Shown here piece after piece: positions 7,512-14,741 of a stretch of 16,056 nt of DNA (positions are counted from its first letter, which is position 1; every line of letters begins with the position of its first letter). This DNA comes from an uncultured Porphyromonadaceae bacterium. Lineage in GTDB: Bacteria; Bacteroidota; Bacteroidia; Bacteroidales; Muribaculaceae. The position numbers were made by a program, and so were the translations under genes. Location of the stretch: assembly GCA_900550025.1 (NCBI GenBank), contig URQP01000065.1, positions 1 through 16,056 of the forward strand. Reading direction: 5' to 3'. The notes below the pieces were generated by a model. The model did no database searches. It had not been told where the DNA came from and was given only the letters and a program-made list of their open reading frames with translations.

Positions 7512-8939
7512 TTATTTCATTCTGAATTGATATTGCAGCCCGAAGCTCAATGTCTCCTTGAATTGCCAGTATCTCCAGTCAATGTTGACAGGGGCGGAGT
7601 CGTCGTAGCGTAGGTGGGCGTATATCTGGGTTGAAAGGAACTTGTTGATTGAAAAGTTGAGCGTTGTCTCCAAATCGCCTTGCAGATATGAATAGTTGGA
7701 GAACACGAACAGTCGTGACGATATGGAAATCGACGGATGCGGTGTCCATGAAATTTTGCACTCGCCGCTCGAACCTATCTCGTGTCCCAATCTTTTTCCG
7801 GGGTCGATGCCGTAGGATGTGGGGTCCATTTTGTGTATTGCCCGGCATATTTTCATATTGTAGGAAAGCGGTGACAGCGAGGCGTCGAAAGCGAATGTGC
7901 TGCGGCTGTTGGTGGTGCTGTAAGTCATACCGATACCGGCATTCAGCTCGCCCGGAGTGAGGAACGAAGCAGCAAGGTCGTAAGTGTTGGTGTTGAAATT
8001 CTGCAGCACTTGTGTGCGGAATTGGAGTGTGGTACTGTAATAGAACTTCTTGGTTGCCTGCAAACCGAATTTCGCGTTCACTTGGAACAAATCCTCCGTA
8101 ATGTTATAATTACGCAACGTGTCGTCGGGCGCGGAGTTTATGCCAAGTTTATATTGTACTGTCAACTCGAATAATTTGTTGGGATGTATTGCCTGATTAA
8201 GCTTGAGATTGTATATGGCGCTGGCAATCATGTTCAGGTTCTCTTTTCCTCCTTGATACCAGTTCTCTGATAAGTATGCCTGCGAGAATTGCAAGGACGA
8301 GTCGAACTGGTGTATCCAGTCGTATTTCTCGATTTTTTCCTCAGGGGCTTTTTGTGGTAAATCCACTTTGATTTCCTTTATTATAAGCTTGTTTTTCTCC
8401 GGGTCGGGTTTGATTTCATATTTTTTTGGAGGTTCGGGCATATTGGCTATGTTGTATGGCACGAGCCACGGTTGGTTGACCATGATACGGTAGAGGTGGT
8501 AATTTTCGAACCAATTGTCCCATTCGGCCTGTTCGAGCCATTTTTTGTCGAAATCGAGCCGTGCCGTGTCCCGGCGCTGCGCTAACGACAGGCTGTCGGC
8601 CTTGATAGGCTTTTCGTCGATGTCTTGGTATTCCACGAATATGATTGGCAGGAACATCATTTTTTCGGAGCGGTATTCCCTGTAGAGGTGTGACAGTGAG
8701 TCGGCCTCTTCCAGCAGTCTCACAGAATTGTCTGTGGCGGTAAGCATTTCGTTGGCTTTCTGTGATTTCTTGCGCTTCTTCCCGCGTATGTTTTTATTCT
8801 TTTGGTCGTTGATTGTAGTGTTGGCTTCGTTTACGGTCGCCGACTGTCCGGCTACGGAGTCGGTCGGCTCCGTGTTTTGGGCAAAGGCGGCGGGCAGAAT
8901 GACCGTCAAGGCGATTAGCAACAATAGTAAACGTTTCAT
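7512..8939 (-). CDS. DUF3078 family envelope protein
   Basis: The 475-residue protein has a signal peptide (MKRLLLLLIALTVILPAAFA, cleavage near residue 20), then a low-complexity basic/polar stretch to about residue 65. The hallmark NWYQGGKENLNM lies at 226-237, as in DUF3078, a Bacteroidetes family of unknown function with a predicted beta-barrel-like C-terminal half. Alternating polar/hydrophobic strands run from about 215 to the end, and the last residues (LSFGLQYQFRMK) look like an outer-membrane strand. An in-frame ATG at 8975 gives 12 more residues, but these overlap the preceding gene and sit in front of an intact signal peptide, so 8939 is preferred, 19 bases after the DUF2007 stop. 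Probably outer-membrane; its partner or substrate is unknown. Confidence 0.85.
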   Translation of the reverse strand: MKRLLLLLIALTVILPAAFAQNTEPTDSVAGQSATVNEANTTINDQKNKNIRGKKRKKSQKANEMLTATDNSVRLLEEADSLSHLYREYRSEKMMFLPIIFVEYQDIDEKPIKADSLSLAQRRDTARLDFDKKWLEQAEWDNWFENYHLYRIMVNQPWLVPYNIANMPEPPKKYEIKPDPEKNKLIIKEIKVDLPQKAPEEKIEKYDWIHQFDSSLQFSQAYLSENWYQGGKENLNMIASAIYNLKLNQAIHPNKLFELTVQYKLGINSAPDDTLRNYNITEDLFQVNAKFGLQATKKFYYSTTLQFRTQVLQNFNTNTYDLAASFLTPGELNAGIGMTYSTTNSRSTFAFDASLSPLSYNMKICRAIHKMDPTSYGIDPGKRLGHEIGSSGECKISWTPHPSISISSRLFVFSNYSYLQGDLETTLNFSINKFLSTQIYAHLRYDDSAPVNIDWRYWQFKETLSFGLQYQFRMK

Positions 8940-8958
8940 TCTCTTATTCTCGACTGGT

Positions 8959-9201
8959 TCATTGGTTGTTTTCATCGTCTTCGGCGGCCGAAGACATTAT
9001 CTGTCTGGCAAGTTCCAAATCCTTGCGGAAAACGAGGACGCCCACCTGTCCGATAGGCAGGTCGTGCAGTGGATATAGCCACGACATCCTTTCGTTGGAA
9101 AGGACGCACTCTATTCCGTTGGTGTTCAGCACTCCTTTCACGATATATGCTGAAACAGCGTCGTATGCGCCGAATGTCACTAAATCTTCAGGATTGTCCA
9201 T
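8959..9201 (-). CDS. DUF2007 domain protein
   Basis: This 80-residue cytoplasmic protein matches the small DUF2007 family (putative signal-transducing protein). Typical features are the opening LVTFGAYDAVSAYIVKGVLN, then NGIECVLSNERMSWLYPLHDLPIGQVGVLVFRKDLELARQIM, with an acidic tail. The fold is ferredoxin-like in related proteins; the biochemical role is not established. It is the first gene of a four-gene minus-strand operon whose other three members are exported, so it could sense or regulate rather than act in the envelope, which is inference. The ATG at 9201 lies about 23 bases after the predicted transcript start. Confidence 0.85.
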   Translation of the reverse strand: MDNPEDLVTFGAYDAVSAYIVKGVLNTNGIECVLSNERMSWLYPLHDLPIGQVGVLVFRKDLELARQIMSSAAEDDENNQ

Positions 9202-9227
9202 GCCAGTGCTTGTTTTTTGATTCAGTG

Positions 9228-9258
9228 CAAAGATACATTAAATAGGCTGCAAAACAAA
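9228..9258 (-). promoter_or_regulatory. Promoter of the DUF2007-DUF3078 operon
   Basis: On the minus strand, TTTG (9258-9255), 19 bp, then TATCTTTG (9235-9228) is a full consensus match. The transcript should start near 9224, about 23 bases before the ATG at 9201. The -33 element lies within one arm of a perfect 11-bp inverted repeat (9249-9282). Confidence 0.75.
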
Positions 9259-9282
9259 TAGGACCGTTTGCATTTGTTTTGC
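9249..9282. promoter_or_regulatory. 11-bp inverted repeat over the -33 box, candidate operator
   Basis: GCAAAACAAAT (9249-9259) and ATTTGTTTTGC (9272-9282) are perfect reverse complements separated by 12 bases, so their centres are 23 bp apart, about two helical turns. The left arm contains the -33 element of the DUF2007 operon promoter. Placement suggests a repressor or activator site. A hairpin in RNA is unlikely to matter because it lies upstream of both predicted starts. Confidence 0.55.
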
Positions 9283-9372
9283 TAAAAAATCTGTTTATGT
9301 TGTCAGATAGTATTTAAAGTTGCTTTTGGACTGAAGCCTGTGAGAAATATTGTGTCATCTTCATATTGATTT

Positions 9373-9403
9373 TATGGAATTGCGGGCAGAATATTTATCT
9401 TTG
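9373..9403 (+). promoter_or_regulatory. Promoter of the alcohol dehydrogenase gene
   Basis: TATG (9373-9376, three of four bases of TTTG), 19 bp, then a perfect TATCTTTG -7 box (9396-9403). The start point should be near 9407, about 15 bases before the ATG at 9422. The gene is divergent from the DUF2007 operon across a 220-bp intergenic region. Confidence 0.6.
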
Positions 9404-9421
9404 CATAAATAAGAATTTCGT

Positions 9422-10459
9422 ATGCTCTCATATTCATATATCGGAAAAGGGCGGTTTGAACTTGTGGATAAGCCCGAACCGCAAATCGTAGATCCTCGCG
9501 ACGCTATTGTCCGCGTGACGCTCGGCAGCATCTGCACAAGCGACTTGCATATAAAGCACGGCAGTGTGCCGCGTGCCGTGCGGGGGATAACTGTCGGACA
9601 CGAGATGGTCGGAGTGGTTGAGGCTGTAGGCAGCGGTGTGACGTCTGTCAGGCGGGGCGACAGGGTGGCCGTGAATGTGGAGACTTTTTGCGGGGAATGC
9701 TTTTTCTGCCGGCATGGCTATGTGAATAATTGCACGGACCCGAACGGGGGCTGGGCGTTGGGATGCCGTATCGACGGCGGGCAGGCGGAGGATGTGCGTG
9801 TGCCATACGCCGACCAAGGGCTTTCGCCGATACCCGGCAACGTCAGCGATGAACAGGCATTGTTTGTCGGCGACATTCTTGCCACCGGCTTTTGGGCAGC
9901 CCGCATTTCGGAAATAGCGGAGGACGACACGGTTCTGATAATCGGTGCGGGCCCTACCGGGCTATGCGCGTTGCAGTGTGTGATGCTGAAGCGGCCTAAA
10001 CGGATAATCGTATGTGAAAAATCCGAAGAAAGGGCGGCTTTCGTAAGAGTCCATTACCCTGAAGTGCTGGTGACCGCTCCTGACAATTGCAAGGATTTTG
10101 TGCTGGACAACAGCGAGAACGGAGGGGCGGATGTGGTGCTTGAAGTTGCCGGAGGCGACGACACGTTCCGCTTGGCGTGGGATTGTGCGCGGCCTAATGC
10201 CATTGTCACGATTGTCGCGCTCTACGACCGTCCGCAGGTGCTTCCTTTGCCTGATATGTACGGAAAGAACCTTACGTTCAAGACGGGCGGTGTCGACGGC
10301 TGCGACTGCAACGAAATACTCGGATTGATAGCGGAAGGGAAAATCGACACCACACCTTTGATTACCCACAAGTTCCCTTTGAGCCGGATAGAAGAGGCTT
10401 ACCGGATATTTGAAAGCAAATCGGACGGCGTGATTAAAATAGCCGTAACATGCGGTTGA
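9422..10459 (+). CDS. Zinc-dependent alcohol dehydrogenase (MDR family)
   Basis: This 345-residue medium-chain dehydrogenase/reductase is predicted to be cytoplasmic and to oxidise an alcohol or polyol, or reduce the carbonyl, with NAD(P). Catalytic zinc residues are C38, H60 (in GHE) with E61, and D151, the pattern of the secondary alcohol dehydrogenase group. A structural zinc site is intact with C90, C93, C96 and C104. The Rossmann loop is GAGPTG (175-180). Length and motif spacing are normal. A threonine or sorbitol dehydrogenase-like role is possible; specificity cannot be read from the sequence. It has its own promoter. The hexosaminidase gene follows after 56 bases on the same strand, so cotranscription is possible, but a shared pathway is not evident. 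Confidence 0.9.
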   Translation: MLSYSYIGKGRFELVDKPEPQIVDPRDAIVRVTLGSICTSDLHIKHGSVPRAVRGITVGHEMVGVVEAVGSGVTSVRRGDRVAVNVETFCGECFFCRHGYVNNCTDPNGGWALGCRIDGGQAEDVRVPYADQGLSPIPGNVSDEQALFVGDILATGFWAARISEIAEDDTVLIIGAGPTGLCALQCVMLKRPKRIIVCEKSEERAAFVRVHYPEVLVTAPDNCKDFVLDNSENGGADVVLEVAGGDDTFRLAWDCARPNAIVTIVALYDRPQVLPLPDMYGKNLTFKTGGVDGCDCNEILGLIAEGKIDTTPLITHKFPLSRIEEAYRIFESKSDGVIKIAVTCG

Positions 10460-10515
10460 AGAATCGGACTTTTTAATTTATCAACTTAACATAAAACCAA
10501 AAAAAGACCAGTCTT

Positions 10516-12513
10516 ATGAAGAATTATTGTATGTTATTATTGTGTATGCTTGCTCTGAATATGCAAGCATTTGCTGAAGATGCCGTTCCGCAAGTGATTC
10601 CGGCATTGCAGCAATGGAAATCGACAAAAGGGAATTTAGCAATGCCGCAGAAAGGCCGCATAGTGGTCGACTCTTCTTGCCGGGAAGCGTTGTCCGATGC
10701 CGCCGGAATCCTTTCAGAGGACCTTATGGAAATGTTCGGTATGGAATATGCAGTGGCGGAAGGGAAAGCGGAAAAAGGCGATATTTATTTGGCATTAAGC
10801 GATAAGGACAAGGAATATGGCGTTGAAAGCTACCGTATGAAAATCGGGTCGAATGTGGAAATTACGGCCGCCGACGCAAAAGGGGTGTTTTGGGGCACAC
10901 GCACTTTGCTTCAGATGCTTTACAACCAGCCGGAAGGATTGCAGAAAGGGGAGGCGTTGGACTATCCCTCATACGGACGGCGCGGCTTTATGCTCGATGT
11001 GGCAAGAAAGTTCTTTCCGATGGATTATTTGGAGCAGTATGTGAAAATAATGTCGTTTTATAAGATGAACGTAATGCAGGTGCATCTCAACGACAATGGC
11101 AGTGTGGAGTTTTTCGACAACGATTGGGATAAGACATACGCCGCTTTCCGTCTCGAATGCGAAAGCTTTCCGGGATTGACTGCCAAGGACGGCTCGTATA
11201 CGAAAGACGAGTTCCGCGATTTCCAGAAAATGGCGTTGCGCTATGGCGTGGAAATAGTGCCGGAAATTGATGTCCCTGCCCATTCACTTGCTTTTACCCA
11301 CTATAATCCGCGTCTTGCCGCCGACAAGAAGGAGTACGGTAAAGACCACCTCGACCTGTATAAGAAAGAGGTATACGAGTTCCTCGACACTCTTTTCGCC
11401 GAATACATAAGCGGCGACGACCCCGTGTTTGTTGGCCCGTTTGTGCATATCGGTACTGACGAGTACAATTTGAAGGAAGCCGAGCAGTTCCGCTATTTCA
11501 CGAATTATTATCTTGATTATATCACTAAGCTCGGGAAGACTCCGATAATGTGGGGCAGCCTGAAGAAGATGCAGGGCACTACTCCGGTCGATGTGGAAGG
11601 ACGCTATGTCAACGCCTGGAATTACCATTGGCTTGATGTGGAGATGGCTTTGAACGAGGGCTATAAGGTGATGAACATGTGCGATGTGTATCTCTACATC
11701 GTGCCATCAGTCAATTATTATCAAGACTTTCTAAACACAAAGATGCTCTACGAGTCGTGGGTGCCTGAAGAGATGAACCGCGGCAACCGTGTGGCAAAGG
11801 GCAACAAGAACCTGCTGGGGGCAATGTTCGCGGAATGGAACGACCGCGTGGGCAACGGTATCTCCCAACAGGACGTGCATTACCGCACTTTCCCGGCATT
11901 GCAGCTGATGTCCGACAAGCTGTGGAAAGGCAATAATGCCGATAATGTCCCGTTCGAAACGTTCGACGCTCTATGCAAAAAAATGCCGGAAGCTCCGGGT
12001 GTGAATTTGCTGGCTAAAATCGAAGGCGATGTCTCGGTCATTGCGCCCGATTCCGTTGTCACGCTGAATGGCAACAATGCAGTTGCCACCGATGTCGTGG
12101 AGGTGGGCTATCCGTATAGCGTGGAATTTGAAATTTGCCCTGACGAAAAACCGGCTAACGGCGGCGTGCTGTTCAAAGGGCCTCATTCCACATTCATCAC
12201 CAATTGGAACAATACCGGGAAATTCGCGTTCAGCCGCGACGGATATGAATTTGTGTTCCATAATTATAAACTGCCCGCGGGGCAATGGACAAAGGTGCGT
12301 GTTGACGGCGATTATAAAGGTACATCCTTGTATATCGACGGCCGGCTTGTGGAACGTCTTGAGGGGCGTGTCCGCGAGGTGTACAATTATGTGCAGAAAA
12401 CGAAGAATTGGATTTGGTATCAGGAAACTTTGATATTCCCGTTGCAGACAATCGGCGACAACCTGCTGGGATTCAAGGGCAAAATCCGCAATGTGTCGGC
12501 TAAGCAGCATTGA
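10516..12513 (+). CDS. Secreted GH20 beta-N-acetylhexosaminidase
   Basis: The 665-residue enzyme is predicted to remove terminal GlcNAc or GalNAc from glycans such as mucin or N-glycan chains. A type I signal peptide (about residues 1-20, ending QAFA) is followed by a GH20 N-terminal domain (about 25-150) and the catalytic barrel starting at RRGFMLDVARKFF (155-167). The catalytic pair is D315-E316 in HIGTDEYN, where the usual motif is HxGGDE. A C-terminal laminin-G/concanavalin-like domain (about 525-662, with WTKVRVDGDY and LYIDGRLVERLEG) may bind carbohydrate. No lipobox cysteine is seen, so it is periplasmic or secreted. The A-rich leader before the ATG (ACCAAAAAAAGACC) is typical of well-translated Bacteroidetes genes. 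The DEY variant could reflect a subfamily with another glycan preference. Confidence 0.88.
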   Translation: MKNYCMLLLCMLALNMQAFAEDAVPQVIPALQQWKSTKGNLAMPQKGRIVVDSSCREALSDAAGILSEDLMEMFGMEYAVAEGKAEKGDIYLALSDKDKEYGVESYRMKIGSNVEITAADAKGVFWGTRTLLQMLYNQPEGLQKGEALDYPSYGRRGFMLDVARKFFPMDYLEQYVKIMSFYKMNVMQVHLNDNGSVEFFDNDWDKTYAAFRLECESFPGLTAKDGSYTKDEFRDFQKMALRYGVEIVPEIDVPAHSLAFTHYNPRLAADKKEYGKDHLDLYKKEVYEFLDTLFAEYISGDDPVFVGPFVHIGTDEYNLKEAEQFRYFTNYYLDYITKLGKTPIMWGSLKKMQGTTPVDVEGRYVNAWNYHWLDVEMALNEGYKVMNMCDVYLYIVPSVNYYQDFLNTKMLYESWVPEEMNRGNRVAKGNKNLLGAMFAEWNDRVGNGISQQDVHYRTFPALQLMSDKLWKGNNADNVPFETFDALCKKMPEAPGVNLLAKIEGDVSVIAPDSVVTLNGNNAVATDVVEVGYPYSVEFEICPDEKPANGGVLFKGPHSTFITNWNNTGKFAFSRDGYEFVFHNYKLPAGQWTKVRVDGDYKGTSLYIDGRLVERLEGRVREVYNYVQKTKNWIWYQETLIFPLQTIGDNLLGFKGKIRNVSAKQH

Positions 12514-12530
12514 TGATATTTCGCTTTACG

Positions 12531-12565
12531 AAAAAAGGATTGCCAAATAAGGCAATCCTTTTTTT
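12531..12565. terminator. Bidirectional intrinsic terminator
   Basis: GGATTGCC (12537-12544) pairs perfectly with GGCAATCC (12551-12558) across AAATAA. The stem is flanked by A6 on one side and T7 on the other, so it can terminate the GH20 transcript on the plus strand and the tRNA-Ser(CGA) transcript on the minus strand. It starts 17 bases after the GH20 stop codon. Confidence 0.85.
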
Positions 12566-12570
12566 CGTTG

Positions 12571-12657
12571 CGGAAAGAGAGGGATTCGAACCCTCGGTAC
12601 GGTTACCCGTACAACGGTTTTCGAGACCGTCCCGATCGGCCACTCCGGCATCTTTCC
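12571..12657 (-). tRNA. tRNA-Ser (anticodon CGA)
   Basis: This 87-base tRNA decodes UCG. The acceptor stem is GGAAAGA (12657-12651) with TCTTTCC (12578-12572), discriminator G. The anticodon loop is CTCGAAA, giving CGA. A long variable arm (TACGG/CCGTA) is diagnostic of serine tRNA, and the T-arm GAGGGTTCGAATCCCTC is perfect. CCA is not encoded. It lies 80 bases downstream of ruvC on the same strand but has its own -7 box. Confidence 0.95.
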
Positions 12658-12670
12658 TTTTTTGACGGTG

Positions 12671-12678
12671 CAAAGATA
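12671..12678 (-). promoter_or_regulatory. -7 box of tRNA-Ser(CGA)
   Basis: TATCTTTG on the minus strand exactly matches TAnnTTTG and would start a transcript near 12667, ten bases before the tRNA. No convincing TTTG is found 19-21 bp upstream. Read-through from ruvC is a possible alternative source of transcription. Confidence 0.5.
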
Positions 12679-12737
12679 GCTCTTTTTTTGTCAACAGCGA
12701 TATTTTATCGGCAAAAAATATTTTCAGGCGCGTTTAA

Positions 12738-13316
12738 TCAGTTTTTGTGGATTTTGTCGGGGTTGCGGGCTATGAATTCCTTCCACGACTTGCAGCCTGA
12801 CGGTATCTTAGGGCGCGCCGATTCGTAGAAATGGCACAATGCCACGGCAAGGGCGTCGGTTGCGTCGAGGTGCGGGTCGATTGACTCCTTCGGGATGTTG
12901 AGTATGCGCCGCAGCATTTCCGCCACTTGGTCCTTCGACGCGCCTCCGTTGCCGGTTATCGACTGCTTCACTTTCAGCGGGGCGTATTCCGCGATGGGAA
13001 TGTCGCGCAGCAAAGCGGCGGCCATAGCCACCCCCTGCGCCCTGCCTAATTTGAGCATCGATTGCACGTTCTTCCCGTAGAAAGGGGCTTCGATGGCCAT
13101 CTCGTCGGGTAAATATTGCTCCACAAGACTCGTGACGCGTTCGGATATGCGCCGCAAACGCATATAATGGTCGTCGAATTTGTTGAGCATCAGCACGCCC
13201 ATCGCTATCATTGACGGTTTATGGTGTTTTACGCCGAGAATGCCGTAGCCCATGACGTTAGTGCCCGGGTCGATGCCGATGATAATCCGGTCCCATTCCA
13301 GTTCTTTCCCTGTCAT
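12738..13316 (-). CDS. ruvC: Crossover junction endodeoxyribonuclease RuvC
   Basis: RuvC resolves Holliday junctions in homologous recombination and repair, working with RuvAB. The 192-residue protein has the four catalytic acids: D16 in IGIDPG, E76 in AIEAPF, and D151 and D154 in DATDALAVA. The DNA-contact region [17 protein letters not shown] (80-96) and [21 protein letters not shown] (111-131) are typical. The ATG overlaps the TGA stop of the preceding DUF4286 gene (ATGA, 13313-13316), so translation is probably coupled. ruvA and ruvB are not in this window. Confidence 0.95.
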   Translation of the reverse strand: MTGKELEWDRIIIGIDPGTNVMGYGILGVKHHKPSMIAMGVLMLNKFDDHYMRLRRISERVTSLVEQYLPDEMAIEAPFYGKNVQSMLKLGRAQGVAMAAALLRDIPIAEYAPLKVKQSITGNGGASKDQVAEMLRRILNIPKESIDPHLDATDALAVALCHFYESARPKIPSGCKSWKEFIARNPDKIHKN

Positions 13317-13624
13317 AGCTCCATTTCCTCCAACAGGGTGGAAAAACCGGCCACAGCGTTGCCGAATTTCCCTGCTACCGAATCCACAAGGCTGTTTCCG
13401 GTGGATTCATACCAGCGTGAAAGTCCGTCTAACGATTCCGCACGGAATTGCAGTGAATAGCTTTGTCCGCCGTTGTCGCTTTCGTGTCCGAATACGCGTG
13501 TCAGCCGAGGTTCTGCCAGTATCCCGCCGGCCAACGCTTTCGGGATGTATTCGCGCCTTATCCATTCTATGAATTCCTTGTCGATTGATTTGTCGGCATG
13601 GAAAGTAGTGTTGTAGATTATCAT
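13313..13624 (-). CDS. DUF4286 family protein
   Basis: This 103-residue protein opens [13 protein letters not shown] and carries [15 protein letters not shown] and a later [14 protein letters not shown], matching the small DUF4286 family of Bacteroidetes, predicted to have a dimeric alpha/beta barrel-like fold. The biochemical function is unknown. It lies 12 bases after the PAP2 gene and overlaps ruvC by four bases. The tight overlap suggests it is coexpressed with ruvC; whether it works with RuvC is open. Confidence 0.85.
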   Translation of the reverse strand: MIIYNTTFHADKSIDKEFIEWIRREYIPKALAGGILAEPRLTRVFGHESDNGGQSYSLQFRAESLDGLSRWYESTGNSLVDSVAGKFGNAVAGFSTLLEEMEL

Positions 13625-13636
13625 CGGTTTTTTTGT

Positions 13637-14194
13637 TTATAAAGTGAACGATGCCGACAGTCCGAAATGTTCGCCGTCGGACACGGGGGCAATCGACAGA
13701 TTGTGTTTCTTGGCGAAAGGGCGTGTGAAAATATACGCGCTTCCCGCTCCGATGGCCGCCCCTGCCGCAACGTCCCACCAGTCGTGCTTCTTGCCGAAAG
13801 TGCGGCTCCATCCCACGTATGTGGCAAGCACGTATGCCGGCGCGCCGAATTTCCATCCGTAGCGCCGCTGCACGAATCCTGCGTTGGCAAACAGGATGCT
13901 GGTGTGCGCCGACGGAAAAGAGTGGTTGTCGCTTCCGTCGGGGCGTTGTTTCTTGACAGTGTATTTCAGCAGGTATGTGGCTCCGAGTGTTGTGGCGGTA
14001 GTGAATGCCGCCTGTTTCAGTCCGGTCCAGTCTTTTTCGATTATCACTCCGGTGAGGGTGGCCAACGGCATTGCCACAAGCAGCACGTCTCCGGATGTCT
14101 TCACTCCTTTTCGCGCGTTGCTGAGTTCTGTCTGTGCCGTCATTGATAAAGGTGCAGACAGGCAAAACATTAAAATTATCAACAGGTGCTTCAT
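13637..14194 (-). CDS. PAP2-family membrane phosphatase
   Basis: The 185-residue protein carries the three PAP2 motifs: C1 K77-x6-R84-P85, C2 PSAH (94-97) with H97, and C3 SR-x5-H-x3-D with S130-R131, H137 and D141. In the usual C2 (PSGH) the third residue is glycine; here it is alanine. The N-terminus (LLIILMFCLSAPLSMTAQ) looks like a cleavable signal peptide, followed by several short membrane segments, and the C-terminus ends in an alternating strand with HFGLSASFTL. Such enzymes hydrolyse lipid phosphates (undecaprenyl pyrophosphate, phosphatidylglycerol phosphate or lipid A phosphate) on the periplasmic side. The gene directly follows the kinase (four-base gap), which fits a role in polyprenyl-phosphate turnover. 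Confidence 0.85.
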   Translation of the reverse strand: MKHLLIILMFCLSAPLSMTAQTELSNARKGVKTSGDVLLVAMPLATLTGVIIEKDWTGLKQAAFTTATTLGATYLLKYTVKKQRPDGSDNHSFPSAHTSILFANAGFVQRRYGWKFGAPAYVLATYVGWSRTFGKKHDWWDVAAGAAIGAGSAYIFTRPFAKKHNLSIAPVSDGEHFGLSASFTL

Positions 14195-14198
14195 TTCA

Positions 14199-14579
14199 TT
14201 ATTCGATTAAACCGGCAATTTTCGGGACAAAGATAATCAATCCGGTGACTGCCGCCGCTATGGCGGTCAGGAGGACAGCGCCGGCGGCAATGTCCTTTGT
14301 GCGTTTCACGGCTTCGTCGTAGCCGGGCGATACACGGTCGGCAAGTGCTTCGATTGCGGAATTGAACCCTTCCGCGGCAAGCACGCCGCCTATGCACAGG
14401 ACTATGGCTGTCCATTCTGTCGCCGATACGCTGAAGCCGATGCCGGCCGCAATGGCGCATGCCGCCGCGGCGCAATGTATCCACGCGTTATGCTCCGTAG
14501 CTATGAGCGACCGTATTCCCGCAAACGCGTAGCGAAAACTTCTCGCCCGCTTTTTCCAACTGAACCGTTCTTTTTTCAT
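14199..14579 (-). CDS. dgkA: Diacylglycerol/undecaprenol kinase
   Basis: This 126-residue membrane protein has three predicted membrane helices and the DgkA signature: E29 in TEHNAWIH, and EGFNSAIEALAD (70-81) with E70, N73 and E77, then VKRTKDIAAGAVLL (91-104). In Gram-negatives it recycles diacylglycerol; in Gram-positives and probably Bacteroidota the same family phosphorylates undecaprenol to the carrier lipid for cell-wall and surface glycans. The start at 14579 is preferred over the longer in-frame reading from 14894, whose first part has no family similarity and covers the opposite promoter. The promoter's -7 box ends only four bases before the ATG, so the mRNA appears leaderless. Confidence 0.88.
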   Translation of the reverse strand: MKKERFSWKKRARSFRYAFAGIRSLIATEHNAWIHCAAAACAIAAGIGFSVSATEWTAIVLCIGGVLAAEGFNSAIEALADRVSPGYDEAVKRTKDIAAGAVLLTAIAAAVTGLIIFVPKIAGLIE

Positions 14580-14583
14580 ATTG

Positions 14584-14615
14584 CAAATATAGTGCAAATC
14601 GCGGGGCAAGGCAAA
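14584..14615 (-). promoter_or_regulatory. Promoter of the dgkA-PAP2-DUF4286-ruvC operon
   Basis: On the minus strand, TTTG (14615-14612), 20 bp, then TATATTTG (14591-14584) is a full consensus match. The expected start is at or within a base or two of the ATG at 14579, leaving essentially no leader and no ribosome binding site. Confidence 0.65.
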
Positions 14616-14671
14616 TAAGCCGTCCGGAATGGCGCGCATTACTTCCCGCCGATAATCTTTTATGCAAGATA

Positions 14672-14703
14672 ATTGTACATTGCCGCAGTTTTCCGTAATT
14701 TTG
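14672..14703 (+). promoter_or_regulatory. Promoter of the YitT-family gene
   Basis: ATTG (14672-14675), 20 bp, then TAATTTTG (14696-14703), a perfect TAnnTTTG -7 box. The predicted start near 14707 gives a 35-base leader to the ATG at 14742 and excludes the earlier in-frame ATG (codon starting 14673). A small dyad (GCCGG/CCGGC) lies in the leader. Confidence 0.65.
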
Positions 14704-14741
14704 CAATTGCCGGTTCTGAAGCCGGCATAGAAGTAAAATTT

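Noticed and set aside
8940..8975. Upstream ATG for the DUF3078 protein
   Set aside because: It would overlap the DUF2007 gene and put 12 polar residues in front of a complete signal peptide.
12699..12721. AT-rich dyad ATATTTT/AAAATAT after ruvC
   Set aside because: Such dyads arise easily in AT-rich spacers. There is no GC stem, so a terminator call is not justified.
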